A stretch of DNA of 64,000 nt from Diphasiastrum complanatum (GCA_029204225.1 CM055113.1:11306234-11370233), one strand, 5' to 3'; shown: positions 32,437-44,010, counted from the stretch's first letter. Translations and numbers: made by a program. Notes: a model not told the origin generated them from the sequence alone.

Positions 32437-33915
32437 CTAAACTGTAGAGCCAATCTCTCCCGAGAACAATGTCTGTTGCATTATCTGAAAGTTTATTTCA
32501 TCTTGGTACCCCTGAATACCAAGATTTAACTTACTTACCATAGTTTCCCATATTTTTTTATCTTCACCCTTAGCTAATGAAACTATGTACCTATGCTGAC
32601 TAGGTACTTCTGGTAGTTTAAGCTTTTTAATCAAGGTGTAGTTGATGAAATTATGGGTTGCCCCATCATCAACCATGACTCTTACTGACTGGTTACCAAC
32701 TTTCCCATGCATACGTACTAGGTCATGCGGCCCAAAGCTGAATGGTCTCGCTAGCATTGCAGAGGTCAGCTGGCAACAATGTTCATGATCTTCATGATAC
32801 ACTTTGATCTCGGAAGCTGCCGAGTCACTGGAGAAACATACAGTCTGAACAAGATGAACTTGTTTTTTATCTTTCTTATCTTTTTTAGTGAAAGGCCCCT
32901 TGGGACACTGTCTGACTGTGTGTCCCTTGCCCATACACACAAAGCACAAACGTTCTTGTTTGGCTTTCTCAAAATCATCTGGTTTTAAGGGCTGTATGAG
33001 TGAAGGGCGTTTCTGAGGAGCTTCACCTTTAAATTTATCTTCTTTCTTTCTTTTTAAAAATTTCTTATTAAATTGAAAGTCTTTCTGAGATGGCTGCTTA
33101 GAAAGTGGCTGTTGTCTCGCCCTCTTCCTACCCACTGAATCATCATAGATTTGAGCATATTTGAGAGCTTGCTCAAGGGTAGTAGGCGAGTTTCTCTGGA
33201 CCTCTACTTCATATTCATCTTTGAGGCCACGGACAAATCCCCTGATTTTCTGATAGTCATCCATATTTTTAATCTTTAAAATTGCTTCTCGATACTGCGA
33301 GATATATTGGATGAGGGACTTGTCCATTACTGTTTTTTCCCAGGCTTCCCAGGCTCTATCAAGTTCATTCTCTGGTAGAAATTCTCTTAGGAAAGCTTCT
33401 TCAAAAGCTTTCCATGACCGGGGAGTCTGCCCAGTCTCTTGGAGATTTAACCACCACTTATAGGCCATAGGCCCTAAGGAAAGACTGGCCTCAATAGCTT
33501 GCAAATGGTCAGGGGTCTGTTTAAGAGCATGAATGTTCTTCCATTTGCTGAGGAAGGTTTGTAGAATATCTGCATTTCTATCCTTCTCTTCCGCATTAAA
33601 AGTAGGAGGTTTTAAGTCTTTAAAAACACTGGGGTGAGACCGTAAAGTCTCACCCGAAACTGATGGAAGTGGAGAAGGGGATAACTGAGAAGTGGAGGGA
33701 AGGCTTCCTTTCGCGGAGCTCAAAATCAAGTTTTTGAGTTCAGCGAACGAGTCGTCCACACTGGACTTGAAATTGGCTAATGCCAACTTCAGTTCATCCA
33801 CTTCTGTTACCAATTGGAGGAACTGCTCCTTCCCTTTTCTGTAAGCCAAGGTTTCTGTTTCAAGTTCGTCGAAGCCTCTCTCCGGGGGTTGATCAGGTCC
33901 CTGAGGAGTGGTCAT
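32437..33915 (-). CDS. gypsy-2 gag-protease (492 codons)
   Basis: Starts [15 protein letters not shown] short coiled-coil-like stretch ([16 protein letters not shown]), a capsid-type gag domain (residues about 90-250), the zinc knuckle [14 protein letters not shown] near residue 330 and the protease active site [10 protein letters not shown] near residue 425 follow in order. Against gypsy-1, 21 codons are missing in frame near residue 29. The frame ends early with an altered tail after FQIM. The start is the same ATG as in gypsy-1, 12 bases after a CTGAA-type leader end. Confidence 0.9.
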   Translation of the reverse strand: MTTPQGPDQPPERGFDELETETLAYRKGKEQFLQLVTEVDELKLALANFKSSVDDSFAELKNLILSSAKGSLPSTSQLSPSPLPSVSGETLRSHPSVFKDLKPPTFNAEEKDRNADILQTFLSKWKNIHALKQTPDHLQAIEASLSLGPMAYKWWLNLQETGQTPRSWKAFEEAFLREFLPENELDRAWEAWEKTVMDKSLIQYISQYREAILKIKNMDDYQKIRGFVRGLKDEYEVEVQRNSPTTLEQALKYAQIYDDSVGRKRARQQPLSKQPSQKDFQFNKKFLKRKKEDKFKGEAPQKRPSLIQPLKPDDFEKAKQERLCFVCMGKGHTVRQCPKGPFTKKDKKDKKQVHLVQTVCFSSDSAASEIKVYHEDHEHCCQLTSAMLARPFSFGPHDLVRMHGKVGNQSVRVMVDDGATHNFINYTLIKKLKLPEVPSQHRYIVSLAKGEDKKIWETMVSKLNLGIQGYQDEINFQIMQQTLFSGEIGSTV

Positions 33916-34781
33916 CTTCGGAACTGAAAGAGAGCTACCTTAACTTCTGAAGGAAAAAAAGTTTAAAAGACTAATTTACAACTGTACAAGGGAAAGGAAA
34001 GATGACTTAGCTGTTTCTGAGGACTGTACTTCCAAAGAAAGAATGAAGAGGAACCCTCTCAGCTCTTTTACCCAAGATTTCAGACCTGCTGTCCCGGAAA
34101 ATGCCAGTTTGAAGCTTCAAAACGGTGCCAAATTTCCCGGTTCTTGAGTTGAGTAGCTAACTGATCTGATTTCAGGTGTGGGGCTCCATCAAACTGAGTA
34201 AAAACCGGAAATTTACAAAAGGAAATCCGGAATTTTTGAAGTCCCTGCCCTCGCTGGTTGGACAGCAACCTATCCGGCCCGATTTGTCCAATTTACAGCT
34301 CTAAATCACTTCAAATCTCCGTTTTGACCCAAGCCTGTAGGTTGCTGGTCTGTAGCAAGTAAGTTTGAATCCTAAGAATTCTCAACAAATAGGGATAAAT
34401 TTTCACCTTTTCTCCTCCCTGTCCACCCCTACTAAGAAAATTTGCTTGGAAACCCTTCAAATTTCCTTGGATTTCTCTGAAATTTCAGAGGTAGATTTCT
34501 GATCCCACAGCGATGGACCTGCTCGCTGGTTTCTACTCTAATTCCTTTCTAAAATCTCCTATCAGATGTCTGAAATCTGATATAGATTGCTGCCTTTCCA
34601 GCGATTTACCTACAGAAGGAATTCTACTTCCTACAACGGTCAATTCTCAGTGAATTTCAAGGGTTTGAAGGCTGTTCCTACAACGATTCTTCTCCTCTAA
34701 TCTTTTCTGAGAAACTGAGAAATCTTTCCTATCTTTTGATAGCTTTCTCTACTGCTGTCCTGAACTCCCTAGGATGGAGAT
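33916..34781 (-). other. gypsy-2 untranslated leader
   Basis: Non-coding region between primer site and gag, diverged from the gypsy-1 leader and similarly rich in TTTCTGA/TCAGAAA blocks. Confidence 0.7.
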
Positions 34782-34794
34782 GGCTCTGATACCA
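34782..34794 (-). other. gypsy-2 primer-binding site
   Basis: TGGTATCAGAGCC on the minus strand, one base from the LTR; initiator tRNA-Met type. Confidence 0.93.
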
Positions 34795-34795
34795 G

Positions 34796-35153
34796 TGTAA
34801 TAGATCCTAACACCACAGTAGGACAAACACTAACTGATCCACCCAACCTTGCCTACTCCCTGATATAGAGTAAGCCCCTCCTAGCCAAGTGTGAGGACTG
34901 GTAGCATGCTACTGCCAAGTGTCGGCCACATGGCACTGACGTGGCCGACTGCACGTCGGGACCCAACTGGGGGCCCTATCCTTCTGACAGGGTCCCTAGG
35001 CTGTGTTAGGCCCGCCATGGCTATGGACCGTGCTGGGGCACACTACTCACGCTGTCTTGCCCTGTTGGTCATGTACGCTGGACACGACCCTGACTGTGGT
35101 ATCTGACCTATCTGTGTTCTCTATGGTTCGGCACTGGTTACGAGCTCGTAACA
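34796..35153 (-). repeat. gypsy-2 5' LTR
   Basis: 358 bases matching 28832-29189 with about eight substitutions. The G-box in the hairpin near 34928 is changed from CACGTGG to CACATGG. Confidence 0.95.
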
Positions 35154-36190
35154 ACCTCCATCATTGCCAGCACCTCCATCACTGGCAGCACTGCCAGTCC
35201 CTCCAATGATGGGCGTCCTTCCAGCTCTGGCAGCAGTACCTCAATGACTGCTGCCCCTGCATCGACCAGCACCTCCATCACTGCCCGCACCACCTCCATC
35301 GCTGCCTTCAGTTCCATCATTGGCAACAAAACCATATCTACCATCTAACCCGTCGCTGGCAAGACAGACAATGTTATCAGACCCATCACTGGCAGAACAG
35401 ACAATGACAGCCTACAACCACTACTCTTCCTCCTGTCCCTATCAGCATTGTCCCTGTGAGATCCTCAACTTCCATTTCTTCTTCTTCCTTTGTATTTGTT
35501 GCCTCCTCATCTGAATCCACACTACCTGCTTCCTCATCTACCAAGGATATCTACACACCAAGAAAGGCATTTGAAGGGTATCTAAAAGCTGAGGTGGATG
35601 CCTTAAGATTCGAAGTACAACATAAATTGACATTGATGATGCTACTCCAAGATGACGTGGTTCTCAAGCAGAAAATCCAGACATGGGAAGGAACGTCATC
35701 CTTGGCATCCTCAATCACAAGTAAAATCAATGAGTTAGACATTTGAGTGAACACAAGGAGGCTACAAAAACTTGGGCTTTTTAATTAAAAAAGGAAGAAG
35801 GTAATATCGCTCACAGCTACCATCTCTGAAGAAAACTTCAAGGCTCGCAATGTTCGAGTTCGAGGTGTTCTTGACACTCAAGACGTTGTGAATGAAGAAA
35901 AATCATGTTTAGATACCACTTTGAGTTTCAATATAGATGGATTGGATAATGCTTGGCATACTAAAAAAGACAATTCCACTTTTATTATTTGTTTCAAATC
36001 AAAAGAAAAAAGAACTATACTATTGAAACTCAAGCCTAAATTAAAGGGCACACAAATTTTCCTGAATGAGGATCTTACCTATATTCAAGTGCAAGAACGC
36101 AAGAAATTTTTTCTAGAGGCTAAGGCATCGGGTCAAATTGCCATTTATTGGGATGGTCAGGTCAGATATTTGGATCGTGGTCCATCTGCT
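35154..36190 (+). pseudogene. LINE-D ORF1
   Basis: Diverged copy of the LINE-B ORF1. A proline/serine-rich start (SLPAPPSL type) is followed at 35540 by KDIYTPRKAFEGYL, parallel to EAYSPKKAFEQYL, a coiled-coil stretch, a frameshift near 35755, NVRVRGV (35860), and 35888-36190 with LDNAWHTKKD, LKPKLKGTQIFLNEDLT, VQERKKFFLEAKA and VRYLDRG, parallel to the LINE-B reading. Several frame breaks show decay. It supports ORF1 as a real family protein. Confidence 0.82.
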
Positions 36191-36224
36191 TCTAATGTCG
36201 GGCATAGGAGCAGCCCGAAACCCC

Positions 36225-36620
36225 ATCACATCACCTACATATTCGGTTATGGAACTGTAACAACATTCATTCTTCACCAAAGGTAGGAGATTTAGCATAT
36301 TTCTCACAAGGAGATATCCCTCTTTTCACAGAGACTCATGAGAGTCAACTTAGGGGATTACTAGAGTTTCAAGGCTTCAGGTGGGCTTTAGTTTTTCATT
36401 AAAGACTAGATCTGTGGGGGGCAGAGGTTCTGGCAGTGTGGCATGCTTGTACAGGGACACATTACAACCTATCATTGATCTGATTCAACAGGATGAGCCG
36501 GCAAGCTATCTGTGGTTTCGATTTCTTGGTCAAAGTATTGAGCTTGATAGGGATGTGCATCTTGTAGTTTGCTATTTTCCACCAGAGTCTTTGGCTTTTG
36601 CTGATATTATGGGTTCCTCG
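36225..36620 (+). pseudogene. LINE-D ORF2, endonuclease start
   Basis: WNCNNIHSSPK-type reading at about 36245, then ETHESQLRGL (36330) and, after a stop near 36400, [38 protein letters not shown]. These match the endonuclease of LINE-B at 675-300. Similarity ends after LAF, so the catalytic GDFN part is missing. Confidence 0.8.
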
Positions 36621-36726
36621 TATGCTGATCTTTAATGATGCCTCTAACTCATCATCAGAGTTGTGTGCACAAGAGCTCGCATCCTCTCCTACCCTCGTAC
36701 GCAATGCTTGTGCTCGGGTGATAGGT

Positions 36727-37894
36727 TCAACATACCTTCAACAACCTGCTGGTTTTTTGGTTGAAGGCCAAGAAGATCAAGTTTGTCTTCTCAAGAAGGC
36801 ACTTTATGGACTGAAGCAAGCTCCGAGGATGTGGTATCAAAAGATACATGCCTACTTTTGTGATCGAGGGTTTACTAATAGTCCTAGCGAATCTACTCTT
36901 TATGTCAAGCATACTTCAGATTAGATCATCATTATTTTGCTTTATGTTGATGATATTATTATTACGCGAAGTAATGAGCAGCAGATTGATGCCGTAATAC
37001 TTGATCTTGGTATGGTTTTTGAAACCTCAGATTTAGGCCTATTGCACTTTTATCTTGGTCTTGAATTTGTACAAGAAGGTGCTGGAATTTTCATCTCTCA
37101 AGAACGCTACATTGGGCAGATTTTGAAGCGGTTCAAGATGGAAGATTGCAAGCCGGTTGCTACACCTATGGAGACAGGTCTGAAATTAAGTAGTCAAGGT
37201 GATGGTGAATCATTTGACACTACTTTATATTGTCAAGCTATTGGCTGTCTCATTTACCTATGTAATTCAAGACCGAACATTTCTTATAGTGTCTCACTCA
37301 TGAGTCAATTCATGCATGCCCCGATGACATCACATTGGAAAGCGTTGAAGAGGATCTTTCGATATCTTCAAGGAACAAGAAGTCATGGACTGGTTTTTCC
37401 TGCTTGTGATGATGCATGTTTGGTTGGTTTTAGTGACTCGGATTGGGGTGGAGATCAAGACACTAGACGCTCTCAAAGTGGACATTTTTTTTTTATGGTA
37501 ATTCTGCAATTTTGTGGTCAACTAAAACCGTTGTTGCTACTTCTTCTAGTGAGGCAGAATATAGAGCGATATTTTCAGCCACGACAGAGTGTTTATGGCT
37601 GAGAAGACTACTTGTTGACATGAAGTTTGGCGAGCCCTCAGCCACTCTTATCTTGAGTGATAGTCAAAGTGCTATTGCCATTGCACGGAATCCTGTTTTT
37701 CATGCGAGGACGAAGCACATCGAGATCCATTATCACTTTGTTTGAGAGAGACTTCATGATGGCGACATTTTACTTGAATATTGTCCTACGGAGGATAATA
37801 TTGCGGACCTCTTCACTAAGGCGTTGCCTAGAGTCAGATTTGAAGCTTTATGCAAAGCTTTAAATTTGATACCACGTGTTGGTTTTGTTACATA
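36727..37894 (+). pseudogene. copia-3 reverse transcriptase (C-terminal part) and RNase H
   Basis: RT from [15 protein letters not shown] with [18 protein letters not shown]; a TAG follows YVKHTSD at 36922-36924; then LLYVDDIIITR with the catalytic YVDD, FYLGLEF, ISQERYIGQILKRF and SRPNISYSVSLMSQF. RNase H shows GFSDSDWGGDQDTRRSQSG, a T-run frameshift near 37490, then SSSEAEYRAI, DSQSAIAIARNPVFHARTKHIEIHYHF, a stop at 37743-37745, and EDNIADLFTKALPR. The 36937-37602 segment is still open. Confidence 0.88.
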
Positions 37895-37932
37895 GTGAAG
37901 ATTTCAGTTTTTGCATTGTCATTTAAGGAGGG

Positions 37933-38345
37933 TGTTAGAAATAAATGACTATGTTGAAGTTAATCCATAGGTTACTTTGACTCAAAAGGTCGAGATTTGT
38001 GTAACCATGGGTATTTAGTTATTTAGGCCATCTTAAGTTTGTCTTAAGTTCAGTTGGACCCAATTTTGGTCATGTACTGACTCGTGGGTCCTTAGGGGTC
38101 TAATTTTGTTTAGGGGCCCTATCTTGACTTTTGGGGGTGCCCTACATTTAGTAAGTGGTTAACCTTAGGGTTTGGTGGCATCTGGTCACATCCAGGTAGA
38201 GTACTTAGATGCTCATTGTGTATTCCATTTTATACAGTTTGGCTCTCCATTGCTCTTGTTGCTGTTTTCTCTCTCTCTCTCTTAGAGTTGGGCGCCCAGC
38301 CTCTTATCTCTTGTTTCTTGTGGAGATTGATTGATAACTAGATCT
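37933..38345 (+). repeat. copia-3 3' LTR, end uncertain
   Basis: Starts TGTTAGAAATAAATG right after the purine tract TTTAAGGAGGG. It includes a (CT)n run at about 38271-38282 and GGGCGCCCAG. No matching 5' LTR exists here, so the right end, where gypsy-3a begins, is only approximate. Confidence 0.65.
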
Positions 38346-39008
38346 TGGTGACTTGTCTCTTGCTTTCCTACAGCGGTCGAGCCACTGAGGATCAATCATA
38401 GCATGACGGAGGTCACGGCGAAAGGTATGCCATATATGGAGCCCGTCCCGATCAGGATCAGCTCGATAAACTCGCCACCGTGCCATCTAAGTGTAAAGCA
38501 GCCAACTGGATCTTTTGAGGATCAGTCTTAGGGTAGATCTGAAAATATGTGTCAAGCTTAGCAAACCAATTCTCTAATAAGTTTCCGTCAGAGGAACCGG
38601 AAGAGGTAGCAAGTTGTACCCTATCACGAAAGTCTCGAGCAAAGTGTGGCTCCGGAACTGGGGGACGTGGAAAGAAACTAGGAGGTGGGTTAGGTGGAAT
38701 GAACGGTCCACCAGCAGGATGACTAGCAGAGGAAGATGGAAATGCAAATGGAGGGGGGTCCCGAATGAAGGAAAAAGAGGAGCTTTACCAGGACCATGAG
38801 GCTGTAAAAAATCAATCTGTGACTGCATAGTAGCAAAGCCGGTCATAACCGTATTGAAGCGAAGAACGAGGCCAAAAAGGGTATCATCCATGCGACGAAA
38901 CTGATCGAATAAGTTTTCCTGAACAGTTTCACTTGGGGTAGGTGAATGTGCCATAATGATAGTGGAAGGAATAGACGAAAACTTGAGGGAGCGGACTCTT
39001 GTCGTCAC
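38304..39008 (-). pseudogene. gypsy-3a gag N-terminal part
   Basis: Starts with or just before MAHSPTPSETVQENLFDQF and continues RMDDTLFGLVLRFN with heptad spacing. A frameshift near 38770 moves the reading to a frame with FPRPPVPEPHFARDF, then LLENWFAKLDTYFQIYP and LAALHLDGTVARWRVYRAD, the capsid-like gag core known from plant chromoviruses. It ends in degenerate sequence at 38304. Protease and later domains are absent. Confidence 0.78.
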
Positions 39009-39627
39009 CCCAAATTAGTCTATTAAAACCAATATTATCACAACTAAGAAAGGGCAACAATCAACAAATGGAAAAAGTGAAAATGAAGGCTGTAAAATTG
39101 AGCTAGACAGCCATGAGGGAAATGTCAAATTGGAATATCAAACGGAGTCGGAATTCCGTGAAATGTGGTTGAGGATGGGCGTTGGAGAGCCTTTTGATAA
39201 ACTGTGAAATATGGCTGGAAACGACTAAAATAATAGGCGAAAGTGACAAGTCGGATGGGCTGGGGCAGCGATGAACAAGCTGAAGGATTTTGGCAATTCG
39301 GAATAGCAAACGATTACGAAATTGCGTAGTTTTTGGATGAGGATGGGCTAGGAAATAATTGTGGAAGATGGCTGCAAACTGGGAAAATGTTGGATGAAAC
39401 TCACAGGTCGGAAGGCAGGGACAGCGATGGAAAGGAAGGAGGAGGAGCGCTGGGCAACAAGGAAGAGAGGGAGCAAAGCAGGGGGAGCGTTGGGCAGGGA
39501 GGAGTACAAGGGGCAGCGATGGAGCAGGGCTGTCAAGGCAGTAATGGAGTTGTAGGAGCAGCTATGGAGGAGCAGGGCAAGGCAGCGAAAGAAAAACAAA
39601 AATTCCCAAGATTATGCTCAGGAAAGT

Positions 39628-39641
39628 GCTCTGATGCCAAG
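39628..39641 (-). other. gypsy-3a primer-binding site
   Basis: TTGGCATCAGAGCA on the minus strand, a variant of the tRNA-Met complement with C in place of T at the fourth base of TGGT. Confidence 0.75.
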
Positions 39642-40023
39642 TTATGGATTCCACAATTGACCTAGAGCTAAGCTATGAAAGCAGCACATAAGCAAGACTT
39701 AGCCCTAAGGAGGCCAAAGAGAGAGATCAATATCATAAGCTAAATAACAAATGACACAGTTTCCCTACTTATAGCCAAGAGGAAGCCCTAAAAGGAAGCT
39801 TCCGGTGGCTAGGGACCAATTGGGAGGGATAATAGTGCGCCCTTCAAGAAGGCCCCCACTCTCCAGTAATATGTCCAAATGGCCTAATAATGAATAATAA
39901 GGCCAAAGGCCAACCATATAATCTAAGTCTCACTAATGAATAAAAAAGGGCCCAAGGCTTGCTTATGCATAAAGTAAAGTAAATGTAAATGGACGTGGCA
40001 AATGTAATGAGCCAAGTCCATAA
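39642..40023 (-). repeat. gypsy-3a 5' LTR
   Basis: 382 bases. The ends form the inverted repeat TTATGGA...TCCATAA, so the terminal bases are TT...AA instead of TG...CA. The boundary with the primer site supports this end. Confidence 0.78.
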
Positions 40024-40344
40024 CTATACATGCCAACTTGAGATTTTGACTGAACTTCAGAACACTAGAGTCAATCCAGGTAAAATTTTGGACTTTGAAC
40101 TATAATCTATTACCCAATACCTATACTTTTATGTTCCGAGCTTTGAACTTTGAAGTGATTTTTGCTAGATTATAATTTATAATATATATCATATGATTGT
40201 TGAGGTCTTGACTCCTCCGGATTCCTGAATCCTTTCTAATCAATGATTTCAATGTGGCATGTCAATGTGCAATGTGCAAAGGTCAATTCGGATGACATCG
40301 ATGTGGCAAAGGTTCCAGACTTGCCACCAAAATCATAGGACGAG
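40024..40344. other. Unassigned 320-base stretch
   Basis: A/T-rich sequence between gypsy-3a and copia-4. I recognise no element end or gene. Confidence 0.5.
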
Positions 40345-42150
40345 GAGGAAGTCATTGAGATCACCATTGAGGAATGTTGTGTTTATGTCAAGTTGCCGCA
40401 AACGCCAACCAAAGTGGGCAGCCAAAGAGGTTACTACCCTCACGGTAGTCATCCGAGCAGTAGGAGAAAAAGTCTCCTCATAATCAATCCCCTTTTGCTG
40501 AGCATAGCCTTTGGCAACGAGCCTTGCCTTGTACCTTTCAATGGTACCATTTGCCTTATACTTGATTTTGTATACCCATTTAGAACCAATTGCCTTCTTC
40601 CCATGAGGAAGATTAACAAGAACCCAAATCTGGTTCTTCATAAGTGAGTCATACTCATCTTGCATCGCATCCTCCCAACATTTTACTCCCTTGGCCTGCT
40701 CATAGAAAACAGGTTCTTCTGCAACATCTCCATGAGATGTAAGAGCAAAATCTGAAAAATCAGCATAGTCCACTGATTTTGTAGAGGCATGTGTCTTTCC
40801 ATCATAAAATGAACTTACTTTGTTGTCCCGCAAAGTCGACAACAGCCACCGTGGGACTGTTTTGGGCTGTCCAACAGCCATGTCTCTTCTTACAATTTGC
40901 TGTCCAACACCGCACCTGGCTGTCCAAGATCTTCCAAAACTGGTCCTTGCTGTCCAACAGTTCCTGCAGGCTGATTTTGAGCAACAACGGGCGGTTCTTG
41001 ATGAACATTAGGCTCTAAACTTGATGAGGTGTTGGGCAGGTCGAAACTGGTTGATTGCTGCCCCTTATCTCCAACAATAGAAGATGGTACCAAATCTGGA
41101 AAAACTTCAACATTCACACTATGTGGGCTGTCCCCCTTCAAGTTATGAGTTGGGGCCACATCCAATGAATTCTTTTCATCAAAATGCACAGCACGACTAA
41201 CAATAATCTTATTAGTGCTCAAATTGAACAGCCTATAGCCTTTGCTTTCACTACTATAGCCAACAAAAATTCATTTAACTCCTTTATCTTCAAGCTTTGT
41301 ACGAAGTTTATCCGGAACAAAAGCATAAGCCGTACAACCAAAAATGCGAAAGTGAGAGATTGTAGGCTTCTTTCCATACCAAACTTCATAAGGAGTTAAT
41401 ACTTTCAATGCTTTAGTAGGACAACGATTGCTTATGTATGCTGCCTATATAACCGCTTCAGCCCAAAACTTGTGAGGCAGCCCCTTTGCTTTGAGCATGC
41501 AACGGGCCATCTCCATGAGTGTGCAATTCTTTCGCTCAGCAACACCATTTTGTTGAGGCGTATAGGGAGTTGTCATTTGATGTAGAATTCCCTTTTCTCG
41601 AAGAAATTCACCGAACGTATTCTTAATGTATTCCCCCCCTCGATCGGTGCGTAGGGTCTTCAAAGAATGCCCAAATTGATTTTCCACCATTGCTAGAAAA
41701 TCTTTGAAACGTTACTTCCGATTTAGCCTTCATTGGATAGATCCATGTAAAACGGGAAAAGTCATCAATAAAAGTCACAAAATAGATGCACTTTCCAATG
41801 GATTCGGTCCTCATTGGACCACAAACATCACTATGAACCAAATCAAATTTATCAAGAACCCTTATAGTTCCATCAATTGGAAAAGGTTTCCTTTGAAACT
41901 TTCCAAGTATGCACCCCTCGCATACATGCCCTTCCGGCTGCTCAATAGTAGGAATGTCTTCTACCATATTAAATGTCTTCAGCTTCTTCAAACTTGCAAA
42001 GTTGAGATGCCCAAACCTTGCGTGCCACAATTCAGCCAACTCCAATGATTGTGATGTAGAAGCAACAAGACATGTAGAGGGAATTCGTCGCTCATAGGTA
42101 TCCATAATGAATAAGCCATCATGCATCGTTCCCGAAACAATAATCAAGAG
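40345..42150 (-). mobile_element. copia-4, internal Ty1/copia fragment
   Basis: Minus-strand integrase-to-RT segment without LTRs at either side. In sense order: GAG-pre-integrase and integrase (42147-41445), integrase C-terminal region and linker (41440-40880), and the start of RT (40881-40345), which ends at TFLNGDL where the element is cut. Both edges are abrupt. Confidence 0.83.
40345..42150 (-). pseudogene. copia-4 integrase and reverse transcriptase start
   Basis: LWHARFGHLNFASL and CEGCILGK (zinc part), VHSDVCGPM, FVTFIDDFSRFTW, a frameshift near 41690, LRTDRGGEYI and TPQQNGVAERKN (core), a stop at the AEAVI position, then FRIFGCTAYAFVP and VGYSSESKGYRLF. A linker with repeated VGQQGP / LGQPG glutamine-glycine-proline residues follows. 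RT begins with WEDAMQDEYDSL and has SKWVYKIKYKANG, KARLVAKGYAQQKGIDYEETFSP and LDINTTFLNGDL. It is closely similar to common plant copia polyproteins and clearly inactive. Confidence 0.86.
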
Positions 42151-42229
42151 TGATCTTTTAGGATCCGAAGGCTCATTGTGCAGCCTTATTATGTGTTCAG
42201 TGGGTAGTACCAGTTCCTCCAGTTTCTAC

Positions 42230-44010
42230 TCCAGCAGCTGTTCCTTAGGTGATCTCTGACTTATTACATCAGTATGCTTTTGTCTTTTCAGAACCTACGA
42301 CGCTACCACCAATACGTGGCATGAACCATCATATTGACTTGCGTCCTGGTTCTGCTCCTCCTTCCAGTATCTGTTTTCTCAACGTGACCTTAGTGATCGT
42401 CAGTTTCGTTGGTTGCAGTTTTTACAGTCTTTTAATTTTTCTATATTGTATCGTCCTGGTCGTGCTAAAACTGTTGCTGATGCATTATCTCGTCTTCCAG
42501 CTTTATTGAATACACTCGTTTCTACTATTCCTACATGGTTTGATGATCTACCTGCCGCATACCTTACATGTTCTAATTTTCATGATGTTTATAGTTCTGC
42601 CCCACCTGTTTCGTCCTGTCCTCATCAGGTTTACTCCATTGTTGACAACCGTCTTTATCGTTATGATTCTCTTTGTATTCCTAGTTCCTTGGGTATCCGT
42701 TCCCAATTGTTGTCGGATGCTCATTCCTCCCTTGTTGGGATCACTTTGGTTTTCAGAAGTCTTATGCTTGTCTCAAAGACCATTTCTATTGGCCCTCTCT
42801 TCGATCTGAGCTTGGTGTACTTATTCGTACCTATCCTTTCTGTCTTCGTAATAAGTACTTCCGTGCTAAGTCTGTTGGTTTGCTCCAGAGTTGGCCTATT
42901 CCTCACCGCCAGTGGACTGATATATCTATGGACTTTATCCTCGGCCTTCCCTGTACCCAGCGTGGTCACGATTCATGTATGGTGGTAGTTGACAGGTTCT
43001 TGAAACAGGCACATTTTATACCAGTTTGTAGTACCATCACAACAGAGCAGTGTGCACGTATGTTCCTATCAGAGATTTTCCGCCTGCATGGATTTCCTTG
43101 TACTATTCTTTCGGATCAGGATAGTAAGTTTACATCCATATTCTGGACAGAGCTTCTGCGTATCTTGGATGTACAGCTTTTTATGGGTTTTGCTTATCAC
43201 TCTACTTCTGATGGGCAGTCTGAGGTCATTAACAGGATCCTTGAGGATTATTTACGCCATTTTGTTACTCCTTCTAGGAAGGATTGGGATCAGCATTTAT
43301 GTTTAGCAGAGTAATAGCTATAATAGCTCTGTTAGTACCAGCACAGGTGTCACCATTTTTATTATCCCATGGCTATGCACCTCTTTTACCTGGCATTCCT
43401 CTCCCTCCTGAGGATACACCTGTCACACTTGCATCCTTTCTATCAGGTGCCCGAGAGCTTATTATCCGGGCCAGTTCTCATTTACAGCATGTTCAGCAGC
43501 ATTATCAAACCTCAGTTGATCGTCACCGCCGCCGCCATGCTGAGTTTCAGCTTGGAGATATGGTTTATCTACGCCTACGGTTTGCACATCATCATTTTGT
43601 CTAGGGCCATGCTTCTACTGAGAAGCTTGCACCACGTTATTATGGGCCTTATCACATTTTGGAGGTTCTTAGTCCAGTTACATATCGCTTACAGCTTCCT
43701 GCTTCCACACAAGCCTGTGATGTATTCCATGTCAGTTTATTACGTGCTGCTATTGAGGATGACGCTCCTTGTGATGCTGAGATTTCTACTGCTCCCGAGT
43801 TGTTTCCATTTTTACCTGCTGCTATATTACAGGTTCGTCTATACCATAGTCGACGCCGCCGGCAGATTCAGTTTTTGGTCCAGTGGGATGGTCGTCCTAT
43901 TGAGGAGGCCAGCCTATTGATGATGTCTTCTATCATACACCATCACTTGCGGATCAGGCTCGTGCTCTTGCTGCACTTGTTGAATCCTCTACATCAGATG
44001 TTGTTCTAGT
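42230..44010 (+). pseudogene. gypsy-3b RT/RNase H remnant, integrase, chromodomain-like tail
   Basis: YAFVFSEPTTLPPIRGMNHHIDLRPGSAPP is the segment before RT. It joins almost directly (near 42370) to RDLSDRQFRWLQFLQSF and [13 protein letters not shown], the end of RNase H, so RT and most of RNase H are deleted. The integrase then shows the zinc part in shifted frames (near 42700-42850), ISMDFILGLPCTQRG, LSDQDSKFTSIFW and STSDGQSEVINRILEDYLRHF (42880-43314), after a stop VTPFLLSHGYAPLLPG, and GDMVYLRLR. The tail RRRQIQFLVQWDGRPIEEAS (near 43850) resembles a chromodomain core. Confidence 0.85.

Larger units (their letters stand above)
28832..35153 (-). mobile_element. gypsy-2, complete Ty3/gypsy chromovirus
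   Basis: 6.3 kb, reverse orientation, same family as gypsy-1. LTRs 28832-29189 and 34796-35153 are each 358 bases with about eight differences by eye. The primer site is 34782-34794, the purine tract 29190-29206 and the duplication ACCTC at 28827-28831 and 35154-35158. Coding capacity is better kept than in gypsy-1: gag-protease 33915-32437, RT-RNase H 32368-30884, integrase 30866-29778 and integrase end with chromodomain 29728-29201, separated by a few frameshifts or stops. It sits in the THP1 intron, antisense to the gene. Confidence 0.95.
28681..36620 (+). mobile_element. LINE-D, 5' part of a LINE split by gypsy-2
   Basis: Plus-strand LINE of the LINE-B family. 28681-28831 is the start with a SLPAP-type proline-rich reading; gypsy-2 follows; then ORF1 (35154-36190) and the endonuclease start (36230-36600). 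Sequence on both sides of gypsy-2 continues in the same proline/serine/alanine-rich style. It ends near 36600, where similarity to LINE-B stops and copia-3 begins by about 36720. RT is missing. Confidence 0.75.
36720..38345 (+). mobile_element. copia-3, 3' half of a Ty1/copia element
   Basis: Contains RT from the LQQPAGF motif, RNase H, purine tract and 3' LTR. The 5' half is absent, and the left edge against LINE-D lies between about 36600 and 36730. It is on the same strand as THP1. Confidence 0.83.
38304..40023 (-). mobile_element. gypsy-3a, LTR-leader-gag fragment
   Basis: Minus-strand fragment with 5' LTR (40023-39642), primer site, leader (about 39627-39009) and gag (39008-38304). It ends against copia-3. 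Its LTR is the inverted partner of the LTR of gypsy-3b at 44089-44527. Confidence 0.82.
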
